Positions 1-5,510 of a DNA stretch of 6,566 nt are shown here, one piece after another. How positions within the stretch are numbered: the first letter of the stretch is position 1; each line of letters opens with the position of its first letter. The DNA is from Gammaproteobacteria bacterium (lineage in GTDB: Bacteria > Pseudomonadota > Gammaproteobacteria > SZUA-229). Made by a program: the position numbers and the translations under genes. Below the pieces are notes generated by a model. It made no database searches. It saw nothing but the letters and a program-made list of their open reading frames with translations, and was not told the origin of the DNA. The DNA lies in the NCBI GenBank assembly GCA_029287815.1, contig JARFQK010000171.1:1-6566 (forward strand). The letters are read 5' to 3'.

Positions 1-161
1 ACCGCTGGCCGCTGCACTCAGCCCCCATTGTACGTGCGCCAGGATCCTTTATACCCATACGTTTTCCAGAGATTTGTGTCGGCGTGAATTCTTCGGACGG
101 GCCCGCAGCCTGACCAGGCGCTGTGCCGCGTCGTCCGGGCATTATTGGTCACCTCGAGCGA
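1..161. other. Left-edge region without a supported gene
   Basis: This stretch lies downstream of the minus-strand YihY gene. It contains an imperfect palindrome with outer arms CGGACG (94-99) and CGTCCG (132-137), and shorter CAGC/GCTG and CCTG/CAGG pairings inside. Neither strand has a T-run after it, so it is at best a weak candidate for a terminator or mRNA-end hairpin. A minus-strand ATG at 53-55 opens a frame that stays open to the window edge (about 18 codons, beginning MGIKDPGART, with GGA a few bases upstream). It could be the start of the next gene, but it is too short to recognise. Confidence 0.4.
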
Positions 162-1532
162 TCATGCTTCTTGTCGGACTTCCTCAAGGCTTACCGATTG
201 CCGTGAATTATCGCTCTGCTCGACCAGATCCAGCAGGGTTTCGTCGTTGATCGTATCGTTGATCGAATCATTGATGCCCGCAATCAGCCGCTCAACAGCC
301 GGGTCCGACGCCAGATTGTCAGGGTTCAAGTGGCTGCTCTCCTGGGCGCTGCGTACAGCGTCCCAGATGTCGCGGAGCTTGATGTGTTCCAGCGATCTGG
401 CGGGCAGATAGACGCGGTCTTTGTCACCGCTCTGGATGATCAGGCCACGTTGTTCCAGCGGACGCAGGACCAGCGCCAGCGCCTCGGTGGCAATATCGAG
501 ATTCTTGCTGAGCCCTTCCAGTGTCAGCTTCTCGTGGTCATGATGAAAGCTCTGTCCAATGCGCAGCATCACCAGCAAGCCGATTTTCTCCTGCAGTCGC
601 GTGCTCAGTCTCAATACCTGCTGTCTTTGCGAAGTGCGCTCGGGATGCTGGTGGTAGAACGAGACGCTGGTGCCGATCAGCAGGATCAGCCAGCTCAGGT
701 ATAGCCAGATCATGAAAATGATCACGACCGCGAAACTCGAATAGATCGCCGAGTAGTTGGTCGAGCCGGCGATGAACATCGAGAATACCCAGCCGTTGAG
801 CCGCCATAGCAGGGCTGCAACCACAGCGCCGGTAAACGCGGACAGCAGTCTGACGCGCGTGTTCGGCACCAGTACGTAGATGAAGGTCAGCGCACCGACG
901 ATTAACAGAAAGGAAGCGATTTTGCCCGCGAAATAGATCAGCGTGCCGAAGCCTTCCATCGATGCCAGCGCATTCCCGACGGCTGAAGTACTGATCGAGG
1001 CGGTCAGGCCGACGCCGGTGAAAATCAGAATCGGGCCGATCATCACGACGCTCAGATACTCGGTGATGCGTTGAATGAAATTCCGTCCACCCCGGATACG
1101 CCAGGTGCTGTTCATCGACTGTTCGATTTTTGCCATCAGCGAGACCACGGTGTAGAACAGGAACACCAGGCTGAGCGAGCCGAGCACCCGGACATTCACG
1201 TTGTCGACAAAGCCGATGATTTTCTCGGTCAATTCAACACCTTTATCGCCCAGGGGTTGAAACATGCTCAGCAGCATCGGTTCGACCTGGTTGTGTACAC
1301 CGAAGCCCTTCAGCACCGAGAAACTGACGGCCAGCAACGGCACCAGTGATAGCAGCGTGGTGTACACCAGGCCCATCGCGCGCAGTGTCAGCATGCCTTC
1401 GGCAACATCACGCCCGGTCGCGATCAGTATGCGCAGCATTCGTATCAGCCAGGACTGCCAGCCGGGTAACCGGGCCGGATCGCTATCCCATAGAATCTGG
1501 TCCAGCTGTGATCGGAACTGTACGAGTGTCAT
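162..1532 (-). CDS. yihY: YihY/BrkB-family inner-membrane protein with C-terminal winged-helix-like domain
   Basis: Integral inner-membrane protein of the YihY/BrkB family, once mis-annotated as ribonuclease BN; its biochemical role is not established. I chose the ATG at 1532 (MTLVQFRSQL, 456 residues) because it overlaps the upstream gene's stop in an ATGA, which suggests translational coupling. An ATG 13 codons earlier lies inside the upstream gene and is less likely. About six hydrophobic segments are visible, near residues 48-72, 115-135, 158-182, 196-221, 228-250 and 262-292. Family-like stretches include the region around LVYTTLLSLVPLLAV (56-70) and the AGSTNYSAIYSSFA region (255-268). 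Residues about 300-385 are soluble and predicted helical, resembling a winged helix (LTLEGLSKNLDIATEALALVLRPLEQ... then RVYLPARS). Short family members lack this part. The acidic tail (about 405-456) contains a short IND repeat encoded by 12-bp DNA repeats. Confident in family, not in function. Confidence 0.93.
   Translation of the reverse strand: MTLVQFRSQLDQILWDSDPARLPGWQSWLIRMLRILIATGRDVAEGMLTLRAMGLVYTTLLSLVPLLAVSFSVLKGFGVHNQVEPMLLSMFQPLGDKGVELTEKIIGFVDNVNVRVLGSLSLVFLFYTVVSLMAKIEQSMNSTWRIRGGRNFIQRITEYLSVVMIGPILIFTGVGLTASISTSAVGNALASMEGFGTLIYFAGKIASFLLIVGALTFIYVLVPNTRVRLLSAFTGAVVAALLWRLNGWVFSMFIAGSTNYSAIYSSFAVVIIFMIWLYLSWLILLIGTSVSFYHQHPERTSQRQQVLRLSTRLQEKIGLLVMLRIGQSFHHDHEKLTLEGLSKNLDIATEALALVLRPLEQRGLIIQSGDKDRVYLPARSLEHIKLRDIWDAVRSAQESSHLNPDNLASDPAVERLIAGINDSINDTINDETLLDLVEQSDNSRQSVSLEEVRQEA
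244..279 (-). repeat. 12-bp tandem repeat inside the YihY tail
   Basis: Three consecutive 12-base units start at 244, 256 and 268 on the plus strand. The first two differ at one base (TCGTTGATCGTA and TCGTTGATCGAA) and the third is degenerate (TCATTGATGCCC). On the coding strand they give the peptide pattern IND-SIND-TIND (about residues 420-430). Because 12 is a multiple of three, a copy-number change would keep the frame. Confidence 0.6.
1529..1532 (-). promoter_or_regulatory. ATGA stop-start overlap (translational coupling)
   Basis: On the minus strand the four bases ATGA hold both the start codon of the YihY protein and the TGA stop of the tandem thioredoxin protein. Only a weak purine stretch (AAGAGCG) precedes the start. 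Together these favour reinitiation by ribosomes finishing the upstream gene. Confidence 0.75.
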
Positions 1533-2596
1533 AAGTCGCTCTTGCTGGTTTTGCGCTGTTGCAGGCGCCACAATTGAAAATCCGGGTTGGTCAGGTAGGC
1601 CTTGCTGTTGATGTATTCAAGCACGCCCAATAGCCGGTAGTATTGCACCACCGAATCGATGCGCATGATTTCCTTGCCGGCGTAGTCAAAAAAGATGATC
1701 GTCGGTGTATAGAACAGATTCAGGTCCTTGGCCCACTCGCGCGCGGTCGTTCGTCGTCCATCCGGCGTCACCACCGGGGTGTCAGACCATATGTTCAGCT
1801 GCACCGTCTCCATCTTGAAGATTTCATCCACGGTCGTCGGCTCGTTCAGCGGCCCGGTATGCAACAGGTCGCAGGCGTGGCAGTCACCCTGCTCGAAAAA
1901 GACGGCCAGGTGGCTTTCGGCCGGCTCGTCGCTTCGGTCCAGATCATACGGCGGTTCCAGAAAGAAATCGCGCTCATTCAGCCCGGCGAGCCTGAAGAAC
2001 ACGCCGGGCTCGGCGCGGTCGAGGTATTCTTTGAAGGTCTCTTCCTTGTAGAAGCCCTCGGTGACATAGGCCAAAGCAGCCCTGAACTTATACGGCGGGT
2101 AATAGCCCCGCAGACGAAACATCGGCTTGCCATCAGCGCCGTAAAAGATCAGCGAGGGGGTGAAGTTGGTTTTATAGCGCAGCGACAGTTCCCGCTCGGT
2201 GTAGGTTTCACCGTCGGTATCGACCACGTCGTCGATACCCCAGATGTCGATCGGGATGATGTCGTAATGCTCGCGGACGTAATGCTTGATGTCCGGCGCG
2301 CCGAGGTTCTCTTCAAGAAACTGCTCGCAATAAGCGCACAACTTCTGTCCGAAATAGACGATGATGCCCGATTTGCCGGCCGCGGCGGCCTCCTTGATGT
2401 CTTCGTTCAGATCGCCGAGCGTGAGTTTGAACCATTCAGGATAGACCAGCTCCTGTTCGAGCAGGGTGTCATCGAACTCTAGAAATTCATCGTCCTTGTC
2501 TGCCTGGCTGTTGCCTGCCGCGATGACGCATAATACCAGCAGCAGGGTATTGAGAAGGAGTCCACGCCGTTGTGGATGTGCTGTACGTACGATCAT
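1529..2596 (-). CDS. Exported protein with two tandem SoxW-like thioredoxin domains
   Basis: Predicted periplasmic thioredoxin-fold protein of 355 residues. The start at 2596 (MIVRTAHPQRRG) gives a textbook signal peptide: RR-containing n-region, LLLNTLLLVLCVIAAG core, and likely cleavage after SQA (residue 32). A longer frame reaching 2770 would bury this signal and run through the opposing gene, so I reject it. Domain 1 (about 55-180) has CAYC at 87-90, an IPIDIW strand (115-119) and the cis-proline motif TPSLIF (146-151). Domain 2 (about 225-335) has CHAC at 239-242, LNIW (267-270) and TPTIIF (297-302). The order Cys pair, (I/L)(D/N)IW, DG, TP-x-(L/I)IF matches SoxW-type thioredoxins, and the two halves look like an internal duplication. 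Substrate and redox direction are unknown. Upstream, GGGA lies a few bases before the ATG, a weak ribosome site. The stop overlaps the YihY start, so the two probably form an operon. Confidence 0.88.
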   Translation of the reverse strand: MIVRTAHPQRRGLLLNTLLLVLCVIAAGNSQADKDDEFLEFDDTLLEQELVYPEWFKLTLGDLNEDIKEAAAAGKSGIIVYFGQKLCAYCEQFLEENLGAPDIKHYVREHYDIIPIDIWGIDDVVDTDGETYTERELSLRYKTNFTPSLIFYGADGKPMFRLRGYYPPYKFRAALAYVTEGFYKEETFKEYLDRAEPGVFFRLAGLNERDFFLEPPYDLDRSDEPAESHLAVFFEQGDCHACDLLHTGPLNEPTTVDEIFKMETVQLNIWSDTPVVTPDGRRTTAREWAKDLNLFYTPTIIFFDYAGKEIMRIDSVVQYYRLLGVLEYINSKAYLTNPDFQLWRLQQRKTSKSDL

Positions 2597-2701
2597 TTTC
2601 CCGGGTGTTTTCGAATGTGGCCTATACAAAGTTATAGTAAACGCAGAGAATGACAGTGTACCCCAAGATAACTGCTTGTAAATATTGATCTGCGACGCCG
2701 C
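2597..2701. promoter_or_regulatory. Divergent promoter region between the two thioredoxin-fold genes
   Basis: The 105 bases between the two divergent starts are AT-richer than the flanking genes, chiefly from 2608 to 2690. Possible -10 hexamers are TATAGT at 2633-2638 on the plus strand (with a poor -35, TTTCGA at 2609-2614, 18-base spacer) and TATAGG or TATAAC on the minus strand (2621-2626, 2631-2636). No good -35 partner was found for the minus-strand candidates. No strong Shine-Dalgarno precedes the plus-strand ATG at 2702. Shared control of both genes is an inference from the layout. Confidence 0.45.
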
Positions 2702-3364
2702 ATGCCCGAGCCAACAGTCAAAACACCGCCGCCCGAGGCATTGATGCTGCTCGGCACGCACTGTCCGCACTGTGCTGCCGTGCTCAAAAGCCTGTCCGAG
2801 CTGGTCAAACAGGGGGTTATTTCACAGCTCCACGTGGCGAATCTCGACCAGGCACCGGAAATCGCCGTCGAAAAAGGCGTGCGCTCGGTGCCCTGGGTGC
2901 AAATCGGTCAATTCGAGCTTGCCGGCCTGCATAGCCTGGCCGAGCTCAGAACATGGGCCGAACGGGCCGGCTCGGAAGCGGGAATGACCGAATATTTCGA
3001 ACAACGGCTGGGCGATGGCGAAGTGAAACAGGTCCTCGCAATGATCGAACGCGACCCGGACCTGTTGCACGCGCTGGTCGGACTGGTCAGCGATGCCGAT
3101 GCGAAAATCAACGCCCGCCTGGGTGTTGGCGTGATCATGGAGGAATACCAGGGCAGGCCGGAGCTGCTCAAGTTGGTGCCCGCGCTGGGTGAACTTACCC
3201 AGCATGCCGACCCGCGCGTGCGCAGCGACGCTTGTCACTACCTGTCGCTGACCCGCGACGCTCGCGTCAGAACGTACATCGAGCCGCTGCTGAACGATGA
3301 GCATGCCGAGGTGCGCGAGGTGGCCGATGAAAGCCTTGACGAGCTCAGTCGTTTGGAACCCTGA
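2702..3364 (+). CDS. Thioredoxin-like domain fused to HEAT-like repeats
   Basis: A 220-residue protein without signal peptide or membrane segment, so probably cytoplasmic. Residues about 11-88 form a compact thioredoxin/glutaredoxin-like domain: a strand EALMLLGTHC leads into CPHC at 21-24 (the dipeptide typical of DsbA), then LHVANLDQAPEIAVEKGV and the cis-proline motif SVPWV (62-66, Pro64). Residues about 105-217 are helical with HEAT-like units; the clearest are HADPRVRSDACHYLSL (168-183) and NDEHAEVREVADESLDEL (198-215). Such repeats usually bind other proteins, so this may be a redox or thiol-sensing adaptor; that is an inference. The start at 2702 keeps the first beta strand. An alternative ATG at 2744 has GAGG just upstream (2735-2738) but would remove that strand. 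It is transcribed away from the tandem thioredoxin gene and ends ten bases before a palindromic repeat array. Confidence 0.8.
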   Translation: MPEPTVKTPPPEALMLLGTHCPHCAAVLKSLSELVKQGVISQLHVANLDQAPEIAVEKGVRSVPWVQIGQFELAGLHSLAELRTWAERAGSEAGMTEYFEQRLGDGEVKQVLAMIERDPDLLHALVGLVSDADAKINARLGVGVIMEEYQGRPELLKLVPALGELTQHADPRVRSDACHYLSLTRDARVRTYIEPLLNDEHAEVREVADESLDELSRLEP

Positions 3365-3373
3365 GCACAGGTT

Positions 3374-3502
3374 CGTAGGGTGCGCCGCGCGCACCAAGAC
3401 GACGCTCAGCCAGGATGTTGCCGATCCACGGTGCGCCATGCGCACCAAAACTACGCTGGCACCGGATACTTCCGATCCATGGCGCGCGCGGCGCACCCTA
3501 CG
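3374..3502. repeat. Palindromic GGTGCGC repeat array with 19-bp inverted ends
   Basis: Three 17-base palindromic units of the form GGTGCGC-N3-GCGCACC occur at 3379-3395, 3430-3446 and 3481-3497. The third has one arm change (GGCGCGC). They are spaced exactly 51 bases apart. The two 51-base units (3379-3429, 3430-3480) agree at 38 positions by hand alignment and both end in CCGATCCA followed by C or T. The array is bounded by a perfect 19-base inverted repeat (3374-3392 against 3484-3502), which starts CGTAGGGTGCGC on the left. It resembles REP-type or miniature interspersed elements. It begins ten bases after the preceding stop codon, so its RNA hairpins could stabilise or end that transcript. 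No T-run supports a classical terminator. Confidence 0.8.
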
Positions 3503-3603
3503 CAGGCTCGACATCGCCGCATTGCTTGATTGAATTTGGGACAGAGCCATATGGAGCACGTGTTTTCGGTTTACGTCGCCTGCGTCGCCGGACAGGTATT
3601 TTT
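3503..3603. other. Spacer between repeat array and isolated repeat unit
   Basis: No recognisable gene. A weak promoter-like pair, TTGATT at 3526-3531 and CATATG at 3548-3553 (16-base spacer), could serve the glycosyltransferase, but the match is poor. A 26-codon frame from the ATG at 3551 runs through the next repeat unit and looks like chance. Confidence 0.25.
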
Positions 3604-3625
3604 GGTGCGCACGGCGCACCCTACG
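3604..3625. repeat. Isolated right-end copy of the GGTGCGC repeat
   Basis: A fourth palindrome, GGTGCGC-ACG-GCGCACC, is followed by CTACG. It matches the right end of the neighbouring array (3481-3502) at 20 of 22 positions. No matching left end is present, so it is either a solo unit or the remnant of a larger insertion. It lies 17 bases upstream of the probable glycosyltransferase start, where its hairpin would fall in the leader of that mRNA. Confidence 0.75.
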
Positions 3626-3642
3626 GATTGACTGTGCAGCCA

Positions 3643-4665
3643 ATGTTTGAAAATGGGCCCCTGGTAAGCGTGTTGTTGCCGTTTCACAACGCAGCGCAGA
3701 CTTTGGCTGAATGTATCGAATCGGTCCTCGGGCAAACGCTGACGGAAATCGAGATCACCGCTGTGAACGATCGATCTGATGATGATTCATTGCAGGTATT
3801 GCATCAATACGCTGATGAGCGCATCCGGATCATCGACAACGAGCGTTGCGGATTGGTCGCTGCCCTGAATCTCGGGCTGGCCCATTGTTCGGCACCGCTG
3901 GTCGCGCGCATGGATGCCGATGACATCATGCTCGCCTCCCGGCTCGAACAGCAGTGCCAGTATTTGCGTGCGCATCCTGATGTGGTGCTGGTCGCCGCCC
4001 AGGCAAGAAAATTTCCGCAAGCCCGCATTCAGAACGGTTACCGCGAATACATGCGCTGGCAGAATGCGGTTCTGAGTTTCGACGATATCTATAACCAGAT
4101 CTACATCGAATCGCCGTTTGCGCATCCGAGTGTGATGTTCCGGCGCGACAGTGTTATCGCTGCCGGCGGTTACCGGCACGGTGAGTTTCCCGAGGATTAT
4201 GAACTGTGGTTGCGCTTGCTGCACAGCGGCCATCGTATGGAAAAGCTGCCGCAGGTCCTGCTCGAGTGGCGCGAATCGGATACCCGACTGTCCCGGGTCT
4301 CTGCGCATTATTCGCGCAAAGCATTTGACAGGGTTCGCGCCCACTATTTGTCAAAAGACACGCGCATTCATGACAAGCCAATCGCATTCTGGGGTGCCGG
4401 GCGAAAGACGCGCCAGCGTGTTCGGCTTTTGCTGGACAAGGGATTCGAGCCGAAAGTCTGGATCGATATTGATCCGAAAAAAATCGGCAACCGCATCGAT
4501 GGCGTCGACGTGGTCGAGCCTGCCTGGCTGGAACGTGCCGCCCGCGATGGCAACAAACCGTTCGTCCTGAACTACGTGACCAACCACGGCGCCCGCGACA
4601 TCGCGCGCACCTATCTGGAGCGTATTGGTTATAACATGGGGCGGGATTATCTCGAGGTGGGTTGA
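3643..4665 (+). CDS. Family 2 glycosyltransferase with extra C-terminal Rossmann-like domain
   Basis: Predicted inverting glycosyltransferase of 340 residues, probably cytoplasmic and acting on cell-surface polysaccharide or lipid-linked sugars; donor and acceptor cannot be read from the sequence. The GT-A fold starts at once with PLVSVLLPFHNAAQTL (6-21), then VNDRSDDDS (41-49), the metal and nucleotide-sugar motif DADD (91-94), and the acceptor-side region HPSVMFRRD with PEDYELWLRLL (161-193), where the acidic ED is the expected catalytic-base site. Residues about 245-340 form a second domain: a strand and glycine turn IAFWGAGRKT (247-256) and WIDIDPKKIG (273-282), recalling a dinucleotide-binding or PglD/FkbM-linked fold. 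Its role is unknown. The frame is open upstream to 3415, but that part only translates the repeats, so I place the start at ATG 3643. A GTG at 3634 with GGA ahead of it is a possible alternative. No strong ribosome site is seen, and no other polysaccharide gene adjoins it. Confidence 0.88.
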   Translation: MFENGPLVSVLLPFHNAAQTLAECIESVLGQTLTEIEITAVNDRSDDDSLQVLHQYADERIRIIDNERCGLVAALNLGLAHCSAPLVARMDADDIMLASRLEQQCQYLRAHPDVVLVAAQARKFPQARIQNGYREYMRWQNAVLSFDDIYNQIYIESPFAHPSVMFRRDSVIAAGGYRHGEFPEDYELWLRLLHSGHRMEKLPQVLLEWRESDTRLSRVSAHYSRKAFDRVRAHYLSKDTRIHDKPIAFWGAGRKTRQRVRLLLDKGFEPKVWIDIDPKKIGNRIDGVDVVEPAWLERAARDGNKPFVLNYVTNHGARDIARTYLERIGYNMGRDYLEVG

Positions 4666-4712
4666 TTGGCGAGTCACCTAGCCCAGCTGTGTTCGCAACG
4701 ATGGAGGGCAAG

Positions 4713-4748
4713 GCGTCATTGCGAGGAGCGACAGCGACGTGGCAATCT
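4713..4748 (+). repeat. Left inverted-repeat copy R1 beside the GIY-YIG gene
   Basis: A 36-base copy of a repeat starting GCGTCATTGCGAGG and ending GGCAATCT. It matches R3 (5137-5172) at 31 of 36 positions. Its first 13 bases are the perfect reverse complement of the end of R2 (5114-5126). It ends three bases before the stop codon of the nuclease gene. Repeats beginning with this core are common in many proteobacterial genomes, which I state from memory. Confidence 0.85.
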
Positions 4749-4751
4749 CTA

Positions 4752-5045
4752 TCAGCCGAGTATATCCCGATAAAGGTCCTTCCACTCACTGTTGATACTT
4801 TCGATCAGTCTGACTTTCGCAGCCCTTGATCCCGCCTTTATTTGTTTTTCTCTAGAGATTGCCTCGTACATGTTGTCAAACAGCTCAAAATAAACCAGCT
4901 GGGTAAGATTGTATCTACAAGTGAAACCTTGTGTCATTCTGTTCTTATCTTGCCAGATGCGCTTGGCAAGATCATTGGTGACGCCTGTATACAGGGTACC
5001 ATTAGGTTTATTCGAGAGTATGTAGATTGCAGGTGAGCGGTGCAT
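4752..5045 (-). CDS. Small GIY-YIG nuclease-domain protein
   Basis: A 97-residue single-domain protein of the GIY-YIG superfamily, the short type often annotated as a GIY-YIG or excinuclease-C-like nuclease. Visible motifs are AIYILSN (6-12, the GIY strand), LYTGVTNDLAKRIWQDK (18-34, the YIG strand plus the likely catalytic Arg29), KNR...GFTCRYN (34-46), AISREKQIK (62-70, with Glu66 the likely metal ligand) and the terminal EWKDLY (87-92). The length is complete for this group. The ATG at 5043-5045 follows AGGA with a seven-base spacer, the clearest ribosome site in the window. Its bases are visibly AT-richer than the surrounding genes, which suggests transfer. The gene lies exactly between inverted repeats R1 and R2, so it may act on, or travel with, that repeat family. 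The biological substrate of such stand-alone proteins is not settled. Confidence 0.9.
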   Translation of the reverse strand: MHRSPAIYILSNKPNGTLYTGVTNDLAKRIWQDKNRMTQGFTCRYNLTQLVYFELFDNMYEAISREKQIKAGSRAAKVRLIESINSEWKDLYRDILG

Positions 5046-5052
5046 ATTGTCA

Positions 5053-5056
5053 TCCT
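5053..5056 (-). promoter_or_regulatory. Ribosome-binding site of the GIY-YIG gene
   Basis: AGGA on the minus strand (TCCT on plus), seven bases ahead of the ATG. It fixes the start and indicates that the gene is built to be translated rather than being decayed sequence. Confidence 0.7.
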
Positions 5057-5096
5057 TTACGCGTGCCTAGTTGTCCTTTTGTCGCGCATGATACAT

Positions 5097-5126
5097 GAGA
5101 TTGCTTCGCTGCGCTCGCAATGACGC
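5097..5126 (-). repeat. Right inverted-repeat copy R2 beside the GIY-YIG gene
   Basis: A reverse-oriented, shorter copy of the repeat family. Read on the minus strand it starts GCGTCATTGCGAG and ends AAGCAATCTC. It lacks roughly seven bases in the middle compared with R1 and R3. With R3 it also forms a perfect 13-base palindrome (arms 5114-5126 and 5137-5149, ten-base G-rich loop), which could extrude or form a strong RNA hairpin. Confidence 0.85.
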
Positions 5127-5136
5127 GGGGGGTGAG

Positions 5137-5172
5137 GCGTCATTGCGAGGAACGATGCCGACGCGGCAATCT
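5137..5172 (+). repeat. Repeat copy R3 (left end of gene-less unit)
   Basis: A forward, long-form copy, 31 of 36 positions identical to R1. It begins ten bases after R2. It pairs with R4 over a 12-base perfect outer stem (5138-5149 with 5213-5224), so the 87 bases 5138-5224 form an imperfect hairpin-like unit. Further internal pairing joins the region GCAATCTTCTGA (5166-5177) to 5192-5203 at 9 of 12 positions. Confidence 0.85.
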
Positions 5173-5195
5173 TCTGAAACTTGCGCGAGAGTCAG

Positions 5196-5224
5196 GAGTC
5201 TGCTTCGCGTCGCTCGCAATGACG
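5196..5224 (-). repeat. Repeat copy R4 (right end of gene-less unit)
   Basis: A reverse-oriented, short-form copy ending CTCGCAATGACG. It is like R2 but with substitutions in the GCGTCG section and at the inner end. R3 and R4 together hold no reading frame of note, as expected of a miniature non-autonomous element. Confidence 0.8.
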
Positions 5225-5510
5225 GCGGTCTTGGTTCCAAAGTCGGGTGTACCACCCGATCCGCGAAATCGGATCATATTGGGCAAATCCACCCGTTTCT
5301 TGCCTATACTCTTCAGAAATCTCCAAACCAAACCGCTCAAGGCCAACGCTGGAGACTTGGCTTGCCCGATTGGCCGTCGCGTGTGTGCCTTTCCGGGGTC
5401 TGCTGCGTGCGCTGACCTGTTCAACTGTGATTCGAAACCAGACCGTTCTTTTCTCGCGCAATCTGTAACTGGCTAAAAAAATCATTTTCGAGGCCGATAG
5501 TTTCAAGACG
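5225..5510. other. Intergenic region upstream of the sensor gene
   Basis: No convincing gene in either direction. It contains a small palindrome, GATCCG-N6-CGGATC (5258-5263 and 5270-5275), that could be an operator or hairpin. A TATACT at 5305-5310 resembles a -10 box, but the nearest -35-like TTGGGC (5279-5284) is 20 bases away, which is too far. A TCTCCA/TGGAGA pair (5320-5325, 5350-5355) is probably chance. The sensor promoter is expected here but I cannot place it. Confidence 0.3.

Larger units (their letters stand above)
4713..5126. mobile_element. Putative mobile unit: GIY-YIG gene between inverted repeats
   Basis: The outer ends are a perfect 13-base inverted repeat, GCGTCATTGCGAG at 4713-4725 and CTCGCAATGACGC at 5114-5126. 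They enclose one short nuclease gene and almost nothing else. The left end is of a long form (extra GGAGCGACAGCGACGTGG section) and the right end of a short form. The neighbouring gene-less pair R3/R4 shows the same asymmetry. No target-site duplication is evident, and mobility is inferred only from structure. Confidence 0.45.

Noticed and set aside
1643..2482. A 279-codon plus-strand frame opposite the tandem thioredoxin gene
   Set aside because: It is a shadow of a gene with a signal peptide and two active-site motifs; its own translation shows no recognisable domain.
2597..2770. A 58-codon N-terminal extension of the tandem thioredoxin protein on the minus strand
   Set aside because: It would overlap the opposing gene start and the promoter region and place the clear signal peptide inside the protein.
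3374..3625. Regular spacing of palindromes as a CRISPR array
   Set aside because: The spacers are similar to each other rather than unique, there are only three regular units, and no cas gene is present.
3551..3631. A 26-codon plus-strand frame ahead of the glycosyltransferase, as a possible leader peptide
   Set aside because: Its second half is the repeat unit and its upstream purine stretch is poorly spaced; nothing suggests selection for coding.
3415..3642. A 76-codon N-terminal extension of the glycosyltransferase
   Set aside because: It translates the palindromic repeats (recurring HGAP/GAPY-like peptides), and the GT-A fold normally begins where residue 6 of the shorter form begins.
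2822..3643. A 273-codon minus-strand frame opposite the thioredoxin-HEAT gene
   Set aside because: It is antisense to a gene with clear domain motifs, and its start lies in repeats giving recurring VRRAH/VRAAH peptides.
3787..4789. Several minus-strand frames opposite the glycosyltransferase
   Set aside because: They have no domain features and arise from the codon pattern of the real gene.
5067..5506. Overlapping short frames on both strands in and after the R2-R4 repeats
   Set aside because: They translate repeat DNA, have no ribosome sites and resemble no family. The recurrent ASLRAQRSN-type peptide is a well-known translation artefact of such repeats.
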